Notes under the pieces: model-generated
The model's database searches: none
The model's input: the letters and a program-made list of their open reading frames with translations, nothing else
What the model was told of the DNA's origin: nothing
NCBI GenBank assembly: GCA_024703915.1
Contig: CP087969.1
Span: 3,968,001-4,032,000, forward strand
Direction: 5' to 3'
Source of the DNA: Massilia sp. H-1
GTDB lineage: Bacteria > Pseudomonadota > Gammaproteobacteria > Burkholderiales > Burkholderiaceae_D
Length of the DNA stretch: 64,000 nucleotides
In this document: positions 1 to 9,676 of the stretch, piece after piece
How positions within the stretch are numbered: the first letter of the stretch is position 1
Layout of the letters: each line of letters starts with the position of its first letter
Translations under genes and position numbers: made by a program

Positions 1-511
1 CGGCCGTGGTGCGCGACTTGTCTTCCACCCATTTGACGGGCGTCTTGAAATCGTCGCGCAGGGTGCGTGCCAGGGCCTCGCCCAGCGTGCGTTCGCTGGT
101 CGCGCCCGGTTCGATGCCGCCGCTGACCAGGATCGGCAATCCGGTGGCATGCTGCAGGTAGGCCGCGTACTGCACCCGGACCAGGCCGACGGCATCGGGC
201 ACGTCCTGCCCTTCATACTCGGGCGCGCGTTCGACGCTGCTCGCGCTCAGCACGACAATGGCCTGGGCGCCCGTGTCCTTGAATGAGCTCAGGGGCGCGG
301 TCAGGTCTTCGAGCGGGCGCACCAGCAGCAGCGCGCTAAGCATTGGTCGAGATCAGGATCAGGGTGAGCACGCCGACCCGGCTGACCAGGCTGCCGAAGG
401 CGGGCCAGCGGCGGCGCAGCAGGTAGCCGAAGGCAATCAGCAGAAGCAGGCACATCGGCGGCATGATGAGGACACGGAGCGCGGTGCCTAAGCCAGTTCG
501 GTCAGGTTCAT
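1..511 (-). CDS. DUF218 (ElyC/SanA/YdcF-like) membrane protein, cut by window edge
   Basis: The reading begins at ATG 511 and runs off the window, so the C-terminus is missing. Two hydrophobic segments at about residues 8-30 and 36-58 precede a DUF218-like core, with AQAIVVLSAS followed by ERAPEY and ILVSGGIEPG, the order seen in ElyC/YdcF proteins. ElyC-type proteins act at the inner membrane in envelope polysaccharide metabolism; the exact role here is unknown. The frame is broken twice, at 487-494 (GCCTAAGC) and 335-341 (GCTAAGC). In both places restoring GCCGGC gives Ala-Gly and rejoins the frame. The usual VVLGGG of the family reads VVLSAS here. Confidence 0.75.
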
Positions 512-631
512 GATGGGATTCGTGGTGGAGGTGTGCGATTATCGCAGGAACCGGCGCGCTTATTTAGCGCCAGATATTTTCCCATCCGGGTAGACTTCTT
601 GATACATTGATAAAAACCGTGGGAGACGCGC

Positions 632-1511
632 ATGAAATGGGAAGGTAATCATGAAAGCGACAACGTGGAAGACCGGCGCGGGCAGGGCGGTGGTGGTGGC
701 GGCTTCGGACTGGGCGGGCGTTCGATCGGCATCGGTACCGTCGTGATCGCCCTGATCGGATCGGCCGTGTTTGGGGTCAATCCGCTGACCATGCTGAACA
801 TGCTCAGCGGCGGTGGCGCGAGCGGACCGGTGGTGCAGCAGGGCCCGCAGCCGCAAGGCCCGGCCAACGACCGCCAGACGCGTTTCGTGCGCACCGTGCT
901 GGCCGATACCGAAGACGTCTGGAGCAAGCTGTTCGCCGAGCGCGGCGCCAGCTACCAGAAGCCCAAGCTGGTCATTTATTCGGATGCCACGCCGACCGCC
1001 TGCGGCACCGGCCAGAGCGCCAGCGGACCGTTTTATTGCCCGTCCGATGCTGACGTCTATATTGACCTGAGCTTTTATACCCTGATGCAGGAGCGCTTCG
1101 GCGTGTCCGGCGAGTTCGCCCAGGCCTATGTGATCGCGCACGAGGTCGGTCACCATGTGCAAAACCAGCTCGGCATTTCCGACAAGGTGCACGCGGCGCG
1201 CCAGCGCAGCAGCGAACGCGAAGCCAATGCCATGTCGGTGCGGCTGGAATTGCAGGCCGACTGCTTCAGCCGGCGTGTGGGCCTTCCATGGCAACCAGGC
1301 GCGCGGCATCCTCGAGCAGGGCGATGTGGAATCGGCGCTCAAGGCGGCCACGGCCATCGGCGACGACGCGCTGCAGCGCCAGTCGCGCGGCGCGGTGGTG
1401 CCCGATTCGTTTACCCATGGTTCCTCCGAGCAGCGCGTGCGTTGGTTCAGCAAGGGGCTCGAAAAAGGCCAGATCGAACAGTGCAATACCTTCGAGGTGC
1501 GCCAGCTCTAG
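632..1511 (+). CDS. ypfJ: YpfJ-family neutral zinc metallopeptidase (frameshifted in record)
   Basis: Matches the YpfJ/neutral zinc metallopeptidase family (about 290 residues). A short charged N-terminus ([11 protein letters not shown]) and a Gly-rich stretch are followed by one membrane segment near residues 30-50 and a periplasmic peptidase domain. The zinc motif [10 protein letters not shown] is at about residue 170 and the downstream ELQADCF supplies the likely third ligand. At 1267-1275 the record reads TTCAGCCGGC where the family needs DCFAGVWA, so one extra A shifts the frame; the C-terminal part continues in another frame to TAG at 1509-1511. GGGAG precedes the ATG. Substrate is unknown. 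A terminator follows directly. Confidence 0.85.
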
Positions 1512-1530
1512 GGCTGGAGTGCGACAGTCA

Positions 1531-1565
1531 AAGAGCGGCCGGGTCATACTTGCCGCTCTTTTTGT
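1531..1565 (+). terminator. Rho-independent terminator after ypfJ
   Basis: The stem AAGAGCGGC/GCCGCTCTT with a loop of about 11 nt is followed by a run of T, 20 nt after the ypfJ stop. Confidence 0.8.
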
Positions 1566-1667
1566 TTTCCGCATGAAAAATGCGATGCTTGTATTAAATG
1601 TACTATTGGGCAATACTCTCGCCCATCGTCCCGCGTCAGGGGCCCTTTCTCCCGCCAGGAGCGCGTC

Positions 1668-2099
1668 ATGAAATCGCTGTTAGCCGTCACCATTTGCCTG
1701 TTGTCCCTGCTGTTCGCGGCCCTACCCGGCATGGCGGCGGCGCCGGTCGTCTTGACACCGAAAGAGCTCATCATGACCGACCTCACGGTGGGCAAGGGGG
1801 CGGTCGCGGGGGCGGGCAGCACCGTGACCATTCATTACACCGGGTGGCTGTACTCGCCCAAGGCGCCTAAGCTGCGCGGCAATAAGTTCGACAGCTCAGT
1901 AGGCAGCGCGCCGTTCAGCTTCAAGGTCGGCTCCGGCACCGTGATCCGCGGCTGGGACGAGGGGGTGCGCGGCATGAAAGTCGGCGGCAAACGCCAGTTG
2001 ATCGTGCCCGCCGCCCTGGGCTTCGGCAAGGATGGCCTCGGTCCCGTGCCATCGACCGCGAATCTCTTATTCGAGATCGAATTGATCGACGTAAAGTAA
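1668..2099 (+). CDS. Exported FKBP-type peptidyl-prolyl cis-trans isomerase
   Basis: An intact 143-residue protein. The N-terminus (MKSLLAVTICLLSLLF to AAAP) is a signal peptide, probably cut after PGMAAA, so it should act in the periplasm. The rest is one FKBP domain: VTIHYTGWLY, KFDSSVGSAPFSFKVGSG, VIRGWDEGVRGMKVGGKR and FEIELIDVK are the conserved strands and active-site segments (Tyr in HYTGWLY, Asp in KFDSS, Trp in RGWDEG). FKBPs speed up prolyl isomerisation during folding. GGAG of GCCAGGAGCGCG is the ribosome site. It is one of the few long genes here without a GCCGGC-type lesion. Confidence 0.92.
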   Translation: MKSLLAVTICLLSLLFAALPGMAAAPVVLTPKELIMTDLTVGKGAVAGAGSTVTIHYTGWLYSPKAPKLRGNKFDSSVGSAPFSFKVGSGTVIRGWDEGVRGMKVGGKRQLIVPAALGFGKDGLGPVPSTANLLFEIELIDVK

Positions 2100-2163
2100 G
2101 TATTTAGCCACTTTGCATGTCGGCAAACCTTACACTTTCCTCAATAAAAGTTTTAGTCTGGAA

Positions 2164-2193
2164 TTAACCCGTTGAAATTAACGGGTTTTTTTT
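2164..2193 (+). terminator. Rho-independent terminator after FKBP gene
   Basis: The stem TAACCCGTT/AACGGGTT with a small loop is followed by eight T, about 65 nt after the FKBP stop. Confidence 0.85.
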
Positions 2194-2287
2194 ACGGGCA
2201 CAGAATTTGCTCACATTGTCACGGCGCATCGGAGGATGCCTGAAATGTAGTGAGAGATAGATTCAATAAAAAACTAAAAGGATAACC

Positions 2288-3354
2288 ATGTCACACCGGA
2301 ACTTCGCATTAAAAGCACTTGTTGCCTTCACCCTGGCAGTCGGCGCCTTGTCCGCGCAAGCGGCGATCATCTCGCCTAGCGCCTATGAACCACTGATTTC
2401 CGCCGGTGCACTGCCGGACAGCCCTGCAGCACGGGTCGACCCGAACGTGTCGAGCTCGCCGTACTCGGGCGTGGTCAGCATCAATATCCGCTACGACGGC
2501 CAGTCCTATATCTGCTCCGGCGCGCTGGTAGGCAAGCGCTCGGTCGTGTCAGGCTTAAGCCACTGCGTCGACACCAACGGCAATGGCGCCCTGATTGACA
2601 TCAACAAGCCAGGCAGCGATGTCCGCGTTGTGTTCAACAGCAACGGCACCTACAACGCCATCATGACCGCGACCAAGGTCTCGATGAACCCTGATTACCA
2701 AGGCTTCGGCAAGTGCCCGGTCGGCGTCAGCGCATTCTGCGTCAACGACGACGTCGCGGTCATCACCCTGGGCGCCGATGCGCCTGCCAGCGCCAAGATC
2801 TACAAAGTGGCGACCAACGAGCTGTTGAGCGGCACCCGCATCATGCTGGCTTAGCTGCAGGCACCACCGGTGACGGCGTCAACGGCTACACCCAGGGTCC
2901 TGCGTTCAACATCAAGCGCACCGGCCAGAACTATGTTGACCTGTTCGACGGCGACGATGAGCAAGGCTTCGGCGGCAAGAATGAAGTCTATTACGCTGAC
3001 TTCGACGGCGGCGGCCGCGACACCTTCTGCGATCTGCTGTCCGTATGCACCCCAGTGCTGGCAAACAATGTTGAAACCAACATCGGCGGCGGCGATTCGG
3101 GCGGTCCATCGTTCATCAACCTGTACGGCGAAATGATGCTGGTCGCGAACAACACCTTCGGCAACCGCTACATCTACGGCCAGGGCCAATTCGGTACCTA
3201 CTTCGGCGGCATCGTGCTCGGCGGCTACGCTGACTACCTGCAACGCGCCACCGGCGGCGACATCACCTTCGTCCCTGAGCCAGGCAGCTTCGCGCTGTTC
3301 GGTCTGGGTGCGCTGGCACTGCTGGGCGCACGTCGCCGCAACAGCAAGAAGTAA
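2288..3354 (+). CDS. Secreted trypsin-like serine protease with PEP-CTERM sorting tail (copy A)
   Basis: About 355 residues. It has a signal peptide (residues 1-25, ending SAQA), an S1 trypsin-like domain and a C-terminal PEP-CTERM signal: VPEPGSFALF, a hydrophobic stretch and ARRRNSKK. The catalytic Ser is in GGGDSGGPS. The catalytic His region reads SGLSHCVD, which becomes VVSAGHCVD if GGCTTAAGC at 2552-2560 is restored to GCCGGC; the Asp is probably in VNDDVAVI. The frame breaks at about 2850, where AG-YGTTGDG is expected. PEP-CTERM proteins are recognised by exosortase and anchored in or released from the outer envelope. It is a tandem paralogue of the gene at 3604. Confidence 0.85.
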
Positions 3355-3376
3355 TTCCCCGCCTGCTGGCATGGAA

Positions 3377-3407
3377 GCCGACCGGTCAGACCGGTCGGCT
3401 TTTTTTT
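3377..3407 (+). terminator. Rho-independent terminator between the protease paralogues
   Basis: The perfect stem GCCGACCGG/CCGGTCGGC with loop TCAGA-type spacing and a following T run ends copy A, so copy B has its own promoter in the 195 nt that follow. Confidence 0.88.
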
Positions 3408-3603
3408 GCCGGTCGCGGACAAACGTCTGTATATCTCAACCTTTGTCGATAAACTTTACATTTCGTAACGTCGATCGTCACACTTTTTCCTAAGATATTG
3501 ATTATTGGTGACATTTTCTTTTCGGCATGATTAATGCTTAAGTAAGCTTGCGCCCTTACCAAGTGCGCAAGAGGGTGTCTTATCCAAAACTACAAGGAAA
3601 AAA

Positions 3604-4688
3604 ATGTCACATCGGAAGCAATCTTTGAAAAAAGCAGTTGGTGTTGTCCTCGCAACCGGCGTACTGGCCGCCGCCATGGCGCCTGCGCACGCGACGCTGT
3701 TGCCGCAGCAAACCTACAAGCCATTGATCACCTCGGGCGACCTGCCTGATTCGCCAGCCGCTCGCATCGACGGCAACACGTCCGACTCGCCGTATTCGGG
3801 CGTGGTCAGCCTCTACATCAAGCGAAACGGTAACGGCTATATCTGCTCCGGCGCGCTGGTAGGCAAGCGTTCAGGTCGTCTCAGTAAGCCATTGCGTCGA
3901 CGCAGACGGCAACGGTACCCTGATCGACATCAAACAGCCAGGCAACAGCGTGCAAGTCGTGTTCAACAGCGATGGCGATTACAACGAAGTCATCCGCGCC
4001 AGCAAGGTATCGATGGATGCTTAGCTACCAAGGCTTCGGCAATTGCCCGGTTGGCGTTGACTCGTTCTGCGTCAACGATGACGTGGCCGTCATCACCATG
4101 GAACGCGATGCCCCGGCAAGCGCCAAGGTCTACAAGATCGCCACCAACGAATTGCTGGCAGGCACCCGCATCACGATGGCTAGACTACGGCACCTCGGGC
4201 GACGGCGCCAACGGCTTCTACATCGAGCCGGAATTCAACATCAAGCGCACCGGCGCGAACTATGTCGACTACTTCGAAACGGACGACGAAGGCGTTGCTG
4301 GCCGTAATGAAGTATTCATCGCCGACTTCGACGGCGCTGGCCAGGACACCCACTGCACCTACTTCGGCATCTGCACGCCGCAGCTGGGCAATGACGTCGA
4401 GTCCGGCATCGGCGGCGGCGATTCGGGCGGCCCATCGTTCGTGAAAATGTACGGCGAACTGATGCTGGTAGCGAACAACACCTTCAGCACCCGTTATTTC
4501 GCCAGCCAGGTTGACGGCACCTTCAGGTACCGCCTTCGGCGGCATCGTGCTGAGCAGCTACACCGACTACCTGCTGCGCGCCACCATGCAGCGACGTGAC
4601 CTTCGTTCCAGAACCAGGCAGCTTCGCGCTGTTCGGCCTGGGCGCGCTGGCACTGTTCGGCGCACGTCGTCGTTCGATCAAGAAGTAA
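3604..4688 (+). CDS. Secreted trypsin-like serine protease with PEP-CTERM sorting tail (copy B)
   Basis: Paralogue of the preceding gene along its whole length: signal peptide ending PAHA, the same LPDSPAARIDG and SPYSGVVS segments, GGGDSGGPS active site, and PEP-CTERM tail with VPEPGSFALF and ARRRSIKK after frame repair. At least five lesions break it: about 3872 (extra A), 3893 (AGTAAGCC where AGCCGGCC gives the His region), 4019, 4178, 4525 and 4590. Every break except the extra-A ones lies where copy A or the protein needs GCCGGC or a neighbouring CGGC. I therefore read it as one intact gene of about 360 residues, not a pseudogene. AAGGAAA precedes the ATG. Confidence 0.8.
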
Positions 4689-4708
4689 GCAGCAATAGCA
4701 GCACAAAC

Positions 4709-4733
4709 GAGCGACCTGCGGGTCGCTCTTTTT
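4709..4733 (+). terminator. Rho-independent terminator after copy B
   Basis: The stem GAGCGACC/GGGTCGCTC with loop TGC and five T follows the stop codon by about 20 nt. Confidence 0.87.
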
Positions 4734-4760
4734 GCCTGCTGTGCGGAGACCCGGGCTGCG

Positions 4761-6978
4761 CTAGTTGTGAAGTTGCATGACCGGGGTCACGCAGGAGGAG
4801 GGCGCGAACGCTTGCGCGCCAAAGCGCGTGGCCATGACGGGCGGGGCCGCGTTGGTCGTGGCGCGCGACGCCGAGCTGGCCACGATCTGGCCGCCCATCA
4901 TCACGATCACGGTATCGGCGCTGGCGATGGTTTCGGGGCGGTGCGCGATGATGACGCGCGTCATGTCGAGTTGCCGCACCGCGTCGTTCACCTGCTTTTC
5001 CTTGTCGATGTCGAGGTGGCTGGTCGCCTCGTCCAGGAACAGGATGCGCGGGCGCTTGTAGAGCGCGCGCGCGAGCAGCACACGCTGCTTCTGCCCGCCG
5101 GACAGCACCGTGCCCATGTCGCCGACCAGGGTGTTAAAGCCCATCGGCATGCCCTGGACATCGTCGGCAATGCTGGCCAGTTCGGCGCAGCGCAGCATCC
5201 AGGCCTCGTCCGGGACCGGATCGAAGAAGCAGATGTTGTCGGCGATCGATCCGGCGAACAGGACGTCATCCTGCAGCACGGTGCCGATCATGGCGCGCAG
5301 TTGCGCCACGCCCAGCTGCGCGAGCGGGAATGCCGCCGATGGCGATCTCGCCGCCGCTGGCAGGCAGCACGCCGAGCAGCACGTTCATCAGGGTCGTCTT
5401 GCCGCAACCCGAAGGCCCGACGATGGCCACCGAGGTCCCGGCCTGCAATTCGAAGCTGATGTCGTTGAGCACGAACGGCTCCTGCTCGCCGTAGCGGAAA
5501 CGCAAGCCGCGCACGGCGATGCCCGGCGCCAGACTGGCGGTGTCGGCCAGCGCGTCGCCCGGCCACCGGTTCCGGTTCGGCAAGCACGATGTCGGCCAGC
5601 CGTTCGCCCTGCAGCGAGAGCATGCGCAGTTCAAAATACTTGTCGATCAAGCCGCTCACGCGCGAACCGAACTGGCTCTTGTAGGCGATGAACGCGGTCA
5701 GGATGCCGACGCTGAAATTGCCTTCCATGACCAGGCGTGAACCTAGCCAGATGATCAAGATGTTTTCAAAGCCAAACAGGATGCCATTGATGAAGCGGTA
5801 CAGCAGTTGCAGGCGCGCAGTCCGTACCTCGGCATTGATCTGGTCCACCAGCAAGGCCAGCCAGCTTGCCTGGCGCTGGTCCTGGCGCTGGAACAGCTTG
5901 ATCGCCTTGACCCCGCGCACCGTTTCGATGAAATGGCTGTGCTGGCGCGCGGCATGCACGATCTGTTCTTCGGTCGCACAGCGCAGCGGCGCATACCAGG
6001 CCCAGCGCGTCAGCAGATAGGCCAGCATGGCGATCAAGGCCACCGCCGACAGCATCGGGCTGTAGACGAACATGATGACCAGGGTGGCGATTGCCATCAC
6101 GCCGTCGAGTATCGCGTCGAGAAAGGAGGTGGTCAGGGTGCGCTGAATCACGTCGGTGGTGCCGAAGCGCGAAATCACATCGCCCACGTGGCGCTTTTCA
6201 AAATACGAGACCGGCAGCCGGATCAGATGGGAAAACACATTGGCGCGCCACTGGATGCTGAGCGTCGTGCTCAGGTACAGGAGCACCCACGAGCGTACCG
6301 CGCCGATGGTCTGCTGCATCACCATCAGCAAGCCGAATCCGATCGCGAGCGTGGTCAGCAGGTCGCGGTCGGCCGAGACCAGCACATTGTCGATGGTCCA
6401 TTGCAGGAAGAAGGGCGAGACCAGTCCGAACGCCTCGAGCGCGGCGGCGAACAGCAATACCTGCGCCAGCGAGCCGAATAAACCGGTGACGCGCCCCATC
6501 AGCGCGCCAAGCGGATCGACTGCCTGGCCTGTTGCGGCTTGAATGCTTCCTTGGGCCACAATTCGAGCGCGACACCGGTAAATGATTTCGACACGTCCGC
6601 CATCGGCAGCACCCGTTTGCCGAAGGCCGGATCGTGAATCGTCACCGATTGCGGACCGACCGATTCGAGCACGACGAAGTGATTGAATTCCCAATGCAGG
6701 ATGCAGGGCAGGGCCAGTTTCGGCAGGTGCTCCAGATCGAGTTTGAGCGGACGCGTGCCCAGTTCCAGCTGGCCTACCACCACATCGATCAGTCCGGACA
6801 GCGTGGAGCCCTTGAGCGAAATCGGAAAGCGGCGCCGCAGCGTGAGCAGATCAGTCGCATGGCGGTGGTAACTGGCGACCATGGCGATGCACGCCAGGCC
6901 GCACTCGGCCGCTTCCGACTGGAGTATCAGCGGAAGCCTGGATTGAAAGCCGAAGCGAATGCTGTCGAGAATGGACAT
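4761..6978 (-). CDS. Peptidase C39-containing ABC exporter for double-glycine peptides (CvaB/RaxB type)
   Basis: About 740 residues in the order expected for bacteriocin exporters. The N-terminal C39 peptidase has Cys in QSEAAECGLACIAM, His in NHFVVLES and Asp in IHDPAFG. Six membrane helices follow (about 170-430), then the ATPase with Walker [11 protein letters not shown], signature VLSGGQKQR, Walker B RILFLDEAT and H-loop IIAHRPE. C39 cuts leader peptides after Gly-Gly and the ABC part exports the product. Frame breaks at about 6525, 5560 and 5325 split the reading, but the domains join without loss. It lies 21 nt downstream of the HlyD adaptor gene and faces the leader-peptide gene at 8483, which supplies a likely substrate. 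No TolC-like gene is nearby. Confidence 0.9.
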
Positions 6979-6999
6979 GGCGGACTCCGAGGCGGGACA

Positions 7000-8248
7000 T
7001 TACATTTTTCCGGTCAGGCTGAATAGCGGTTCGAGCGCCCATTCATACAGCTTGCGCTGCTCGAGAAGAATATCGGCGTCGACCAGCATGCCGGGCTGCA
7101 GGCTGTAAGCCTGGCCATAGGCTTTCATCGTCTGACTGCGCAGCGAAACAGTAATGCGGTACATGGCTTCGCCGCGGTTGAACGCGGGCGAGATCTCGTC
7201 GCCGCTCATGGCCGAACGCGAAATCGACACGACCTTGCCGCGCGCATGGCCGAATTTCTGATAGGGATAGGCCTGGTAGCGCAGCAGCACATCGTTGCCG
7301 GGCCGGATAAAGCCGATCGCGCGGCTGGGCGCATATAAATGCGCCTGCATCACGGCGCCGTCCGGAATGATGCTCATCAGCGGCTTGCCCATGTCGACCG
7401 ACTGGCCGGGATCGGCCGTGACGGCAGTGGCGATGCCGCTGTGCGGCGCGGTGATGGCCAGTTCGCGTTTGCTTTCGCTTTCCGCGAATTCCTGCGTGGC
7501 ATTGGCGATCTGGCGTTCGATTTGCGCCAGCTGATTGCGCTGGGCGATAGGCAGGCTGGCCAGGTCATTTTGCGCGGCCTGCAGATCGCGCTCGATGCCG
7601 ATGCGCGCGTTCCAGCGTTTGCAGGCGGTCGCGCTGGTCGAGCAATTCCGCCTGCTTTTGCTGCGCCATATCGCGCGAAAAGAATCCCTGCGATTGCAGT
7701 TTCACGGCGCGCTCGGCCGAGGCCTTGGCCAGCTTGATGCGCGCTTGTTGTCCGGCGACTTGCTGCGCGAGACTCGATTTCTCCGCACTCAGGGCGTCGA
7801 TGCGCTTGCCGAGGGCCCGTTCCTGATCCTGATGGAGCTGCTGTGTCTGACCCAGTTCATCTTGCAGCGATTGCTGGCGCGACGCGACGTAGCGGCTGAT
7901 CGATTCCTGGATGCCGCCGCCCTTGCCGCTCTGGCGCTCGGCGGACAGCACGTACAGGCGGTCTCCCTTCTTGACCGCCTGGCCCTCCTGCACGTTTTTC
8001 GAGAACACGGTGCCTGCCTGGGCGGGATAGAGGCGCAGCAAGCCCAGATCGGGCGCGAGATAGCCGGTGACGGTGGCGCGCTTGGTATAGCTGCCGAAGA
8101 TGGCAAAGCAGGCGAGCAGCAGCGTCATCGCCGCTGCCAGCGCCGCCAGAATGGCAAACGAGAGCGGGCGCACCATCACGATCTCGCCGACAGACTTCGC
8201 CATGCTGTTCTTGTGTGCCTCATCTCGGAACAAGGATTTTCGCATCAC
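7000..8248 (-). CDS. HlyD-family membrane fusion protein of the peptide exporter
   Basis: About 415 residues. A cytoplasmic N-terminus is followed by one membrane helix near residues 27-50, a first lipoyl half (ATVTGYLAPDLGLLRLYPAQAG), a long coiled coil at about 85-240 rich in Gln, Glu and Ala, the second lipoyl half (ITAPHSGIATAV) and a beta-barrel domain ending LFSLTGKM. It bridges the C39 ABC exporter to an outer-membrane channel. One frame break at about 7610 lies in the coiled coil. The gene starts the minus-strand exporter operon and shares the 8249-8482 promoter region with the peptide gene. CvaA/RaxA-like proteins have this size and layout. Confidence 0.88.
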
Positions 8249-8421
8249 AGTAGCCGCCTGTTGAACGTTCCAATGGTCAACAAATCGTGCCCGCTTCGGT
8301 GCAGGTTGGAATTGCGGTTAATCAAGTCGCTGGCATGTGAATCGAAGGTGCTGGAGAGGGAAGGTCTCCTTGTACTGATTCTTAGGAATTGGAGATGATG
8401 AAAATTTGCAAAAAGTCATAT

Positions 8422-8439
8422 GGAAATGTTTTCATTTCC
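8422..8439. promoter_or_regulatory. Palindrome upstream of the leader-peptide gene
   Basis: GGAAATG-TTTT-CATTTCC is a perfect 7-bp palindrome in an AT-rich stretch 43 nt before the peptide start, within the divergent region between exporter and peptide genes. Its place suits an operator, but no regulator gene is adjacent and I could not define a convincing -35/-10 pair. Confidence 0.35.
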
Positions 8440-8482
8440 GTAATCTAGATCGGGCCAATCCGGCGAAACGAAGGAGATGGAA

Positions 8483-8674
8483 ATGAACGAATTGACTTGG
8501 GATGAAATCGCGATGGTGAGTGGTGGCGCCGACCAGAAGAAATGCGTCAAGCGGGAACACGACGTAGTTCCTTGCGCGCAGAGCAACCGCGGGGATGTGG
8601 CGAACGATATCTCCAATGGTGCGTATGTTGTGGGGAGTGCGGTCGTCGAATTTATTTCGAGCCTTTTCGACTGA
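8483..8674 (+). CDS. Double-glycine leader peptide, putative bacteriocin/microcin precursor
   Basis: A 63-residue protein. I chose ATG 8483 over ATG 8477 because AAGGAG at 8471-8476 abuts 8477 but sits 6 nt before 8483. Residues 1-15, MNELTWDEIAMVSGG, fit the double-glycine leader pattern (acidic helix with hydrophobic positions, Val-Ser-Gly-Gly end) cut by C39 peptidases. The predicted mature part has 48 residues: a charged first half with Cys at mature positions 6 and 16, which could form a disulfide, and a hydrophobic second half containing NGAYVVGSAVV. The exporter with a C39 domain is divergent and a CPBP protease follows. I do not recognise the mature sequence; antibacterial activity is inferred. 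Confidence 0.75.
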   Translation: MNELTWDEIAMVSGGADQKKCVKREHDVVPCAQSNRGDVANDISNGAYVVGSAVVEFISSLFD

Positions 8675-8689
8675 TATTCCCTTGTCATG

Positions 8690-8723
8690 AAATGCCCGCA
8701 CAGAGTTCATTGCGCGGGCATTT
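8690..8723 (+). terminator. Hairpin between peptide gene and CPBP gene
   Basis: The perfect 10-bp stem AAATGCCCGC/GCGGGCATTT with a 14-nt loop ends just before the GGAGAGGAG ribosome site of the next gene. There is only a TTT tail, so it may be a partial terminator or an RNA-stabilising hairpin that lowers expression of the downstream gene. Confidence 0.55.
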
Positions 8724-8736
8724 GGAGAGGAGTTAT

Positions 8737-9603
8737 ATGGAACCCTGGAAGCTTGTAGTTATCATGCTTTTTTGCTTGGTGTTGCGCGCTTGGTTCACTA
8801 TCGGCACGACACCGTACCTCGATGAATATCTTGTGATTCAGGCAGGGCGAGCCATTTTCAGCATCTCGCTCGTGGGCTTCGCTTGTTTGCAGTTCAAGCT
8901 TAGCAAAGAGAAATTGAACGCGATCCTTGGAGTGGGCGATCGCAAGTCGCTACTATCCGGCCTTGGTCTTGGCGTCATTTTGTTCATGTTTGCACTTGGC
9001 CAGTCTGCCGTCACGACCTTGGTGGCCGCGCAATACGATCTAGAACAAGCATACCGTGTTTGGCCGTTCCATCCTGAGCCATATGGTTCACACCCATTGC
9101 TGTCGGTGCACATACTGATCTTCATCACGGCATCCGTTCTGTTGCCAGCCATCTGCGAAGAAATATTTTTCCGCGGCCTGTTCTTTCCCGCCCTGTCGAA
9201 CAAGCGCACTTATCTGCGCAGCGCGCTCATTTGCTCGGCTGTGTTCGCCATGCTGCATTTCCAGTCGCTGTTCAATGTGCTGAACTCATTGATTTTTTCC
9301 TGCATCGCTTGCTGCATCTACGCCAGTGGTCGTTCGCTCTATTACTGCATCGTTACGCACGCGACTTATAACTTTGTGGCATTCATTTTTCAGCATTACT
9401 TCGATTTCCACGGAACCCGGTCTATCAACCAGTTGAGTAACGTGACGGATTGGATACCCCAGTTGATTATGTTTGCCGTGTCGATCGCCTGCTTGACGGG
9501 TCTGGCATTGCGTTATCCACCGAAACGCGGATTCTGGCTGCGGGAGCCGAAGCAGCGGGTTAATTTTCACGCCGCGCACGTCTACGGTCCGGCATCGCCG
9601 TGA
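8737..9603 (+). CDS. CPBP-family intramembrane metalloprotease, candidate immunity or processing protein
   Basis: An intact 288-residue multi-pass membrane protein with about eight hydrophobic segments. It carries the CPBP (CAAX protease/Abi) motifs in order: EEIFFRG (EExxxR), FAMLHF (FxxxH) and HATYN (HxxxN). Such proteins include CAAX-type proteases and many bacteriocin immunity or maturation factors. Its position 62 nt downstream of a double-glycine peptide gene, on the same strand and behind a hairpin, suggests self-immunity or peptide processing; this is inference from context. GGAGAGGAG lies before the ATG. The last 25 or so residues are hydrophilic. Confidence 0.85.
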   Translation: MEPWKLVVIMLFCLVLRAWFTIGTTPYLDEYLVIQAGRAIFSISLVGFACLQFKLSKEKLNAILGVGDRKSLLSGLGLGVILFMFALGQSAVTTLVAAQYDLEQAYRVWPFHPEPYGSHPLLSVHILIFITASVLLPAICEEIFFRGLFFPALSNKRTYLRSALICSAVFAMLHFQSLFNVLNSLIFSCIACCIYASGRSLYYCIVTHATYNFVAFIFQHYFDFHGTRSINQLSNVTDWIPQLIMFAVSIACLTGLALRYPPKRGFWLREPKQRVNFHAAHVYGPASP

Positions 9604-9627
9604 ACGCGGCATAGCGAATGCGCAAAA

Positions 9628-9660
9628 CAAAAAAGCCAACCGGTTAAGGTTGGCTTTTTG
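9628..9660. terminator. Bidirectional Rho-independent terminator
   Basis: AAAAAAGCCAACC and GGTTGGCTTTTT form a stem with A and T runs on both sides, so it can end the CPBP transcript and the oppositely oriented tRNA-Lys transcript. Confidence 0.88.
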
Positions 9661-9676
9661 CTTACTTCTGTATTCG

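Noticed and set aside
8477..8479. Upstream ATG as start of the leader peptide
   Set aside because: AAGGAG directly abuts it; the ATG at 8483 has proper 6-nt spacing.
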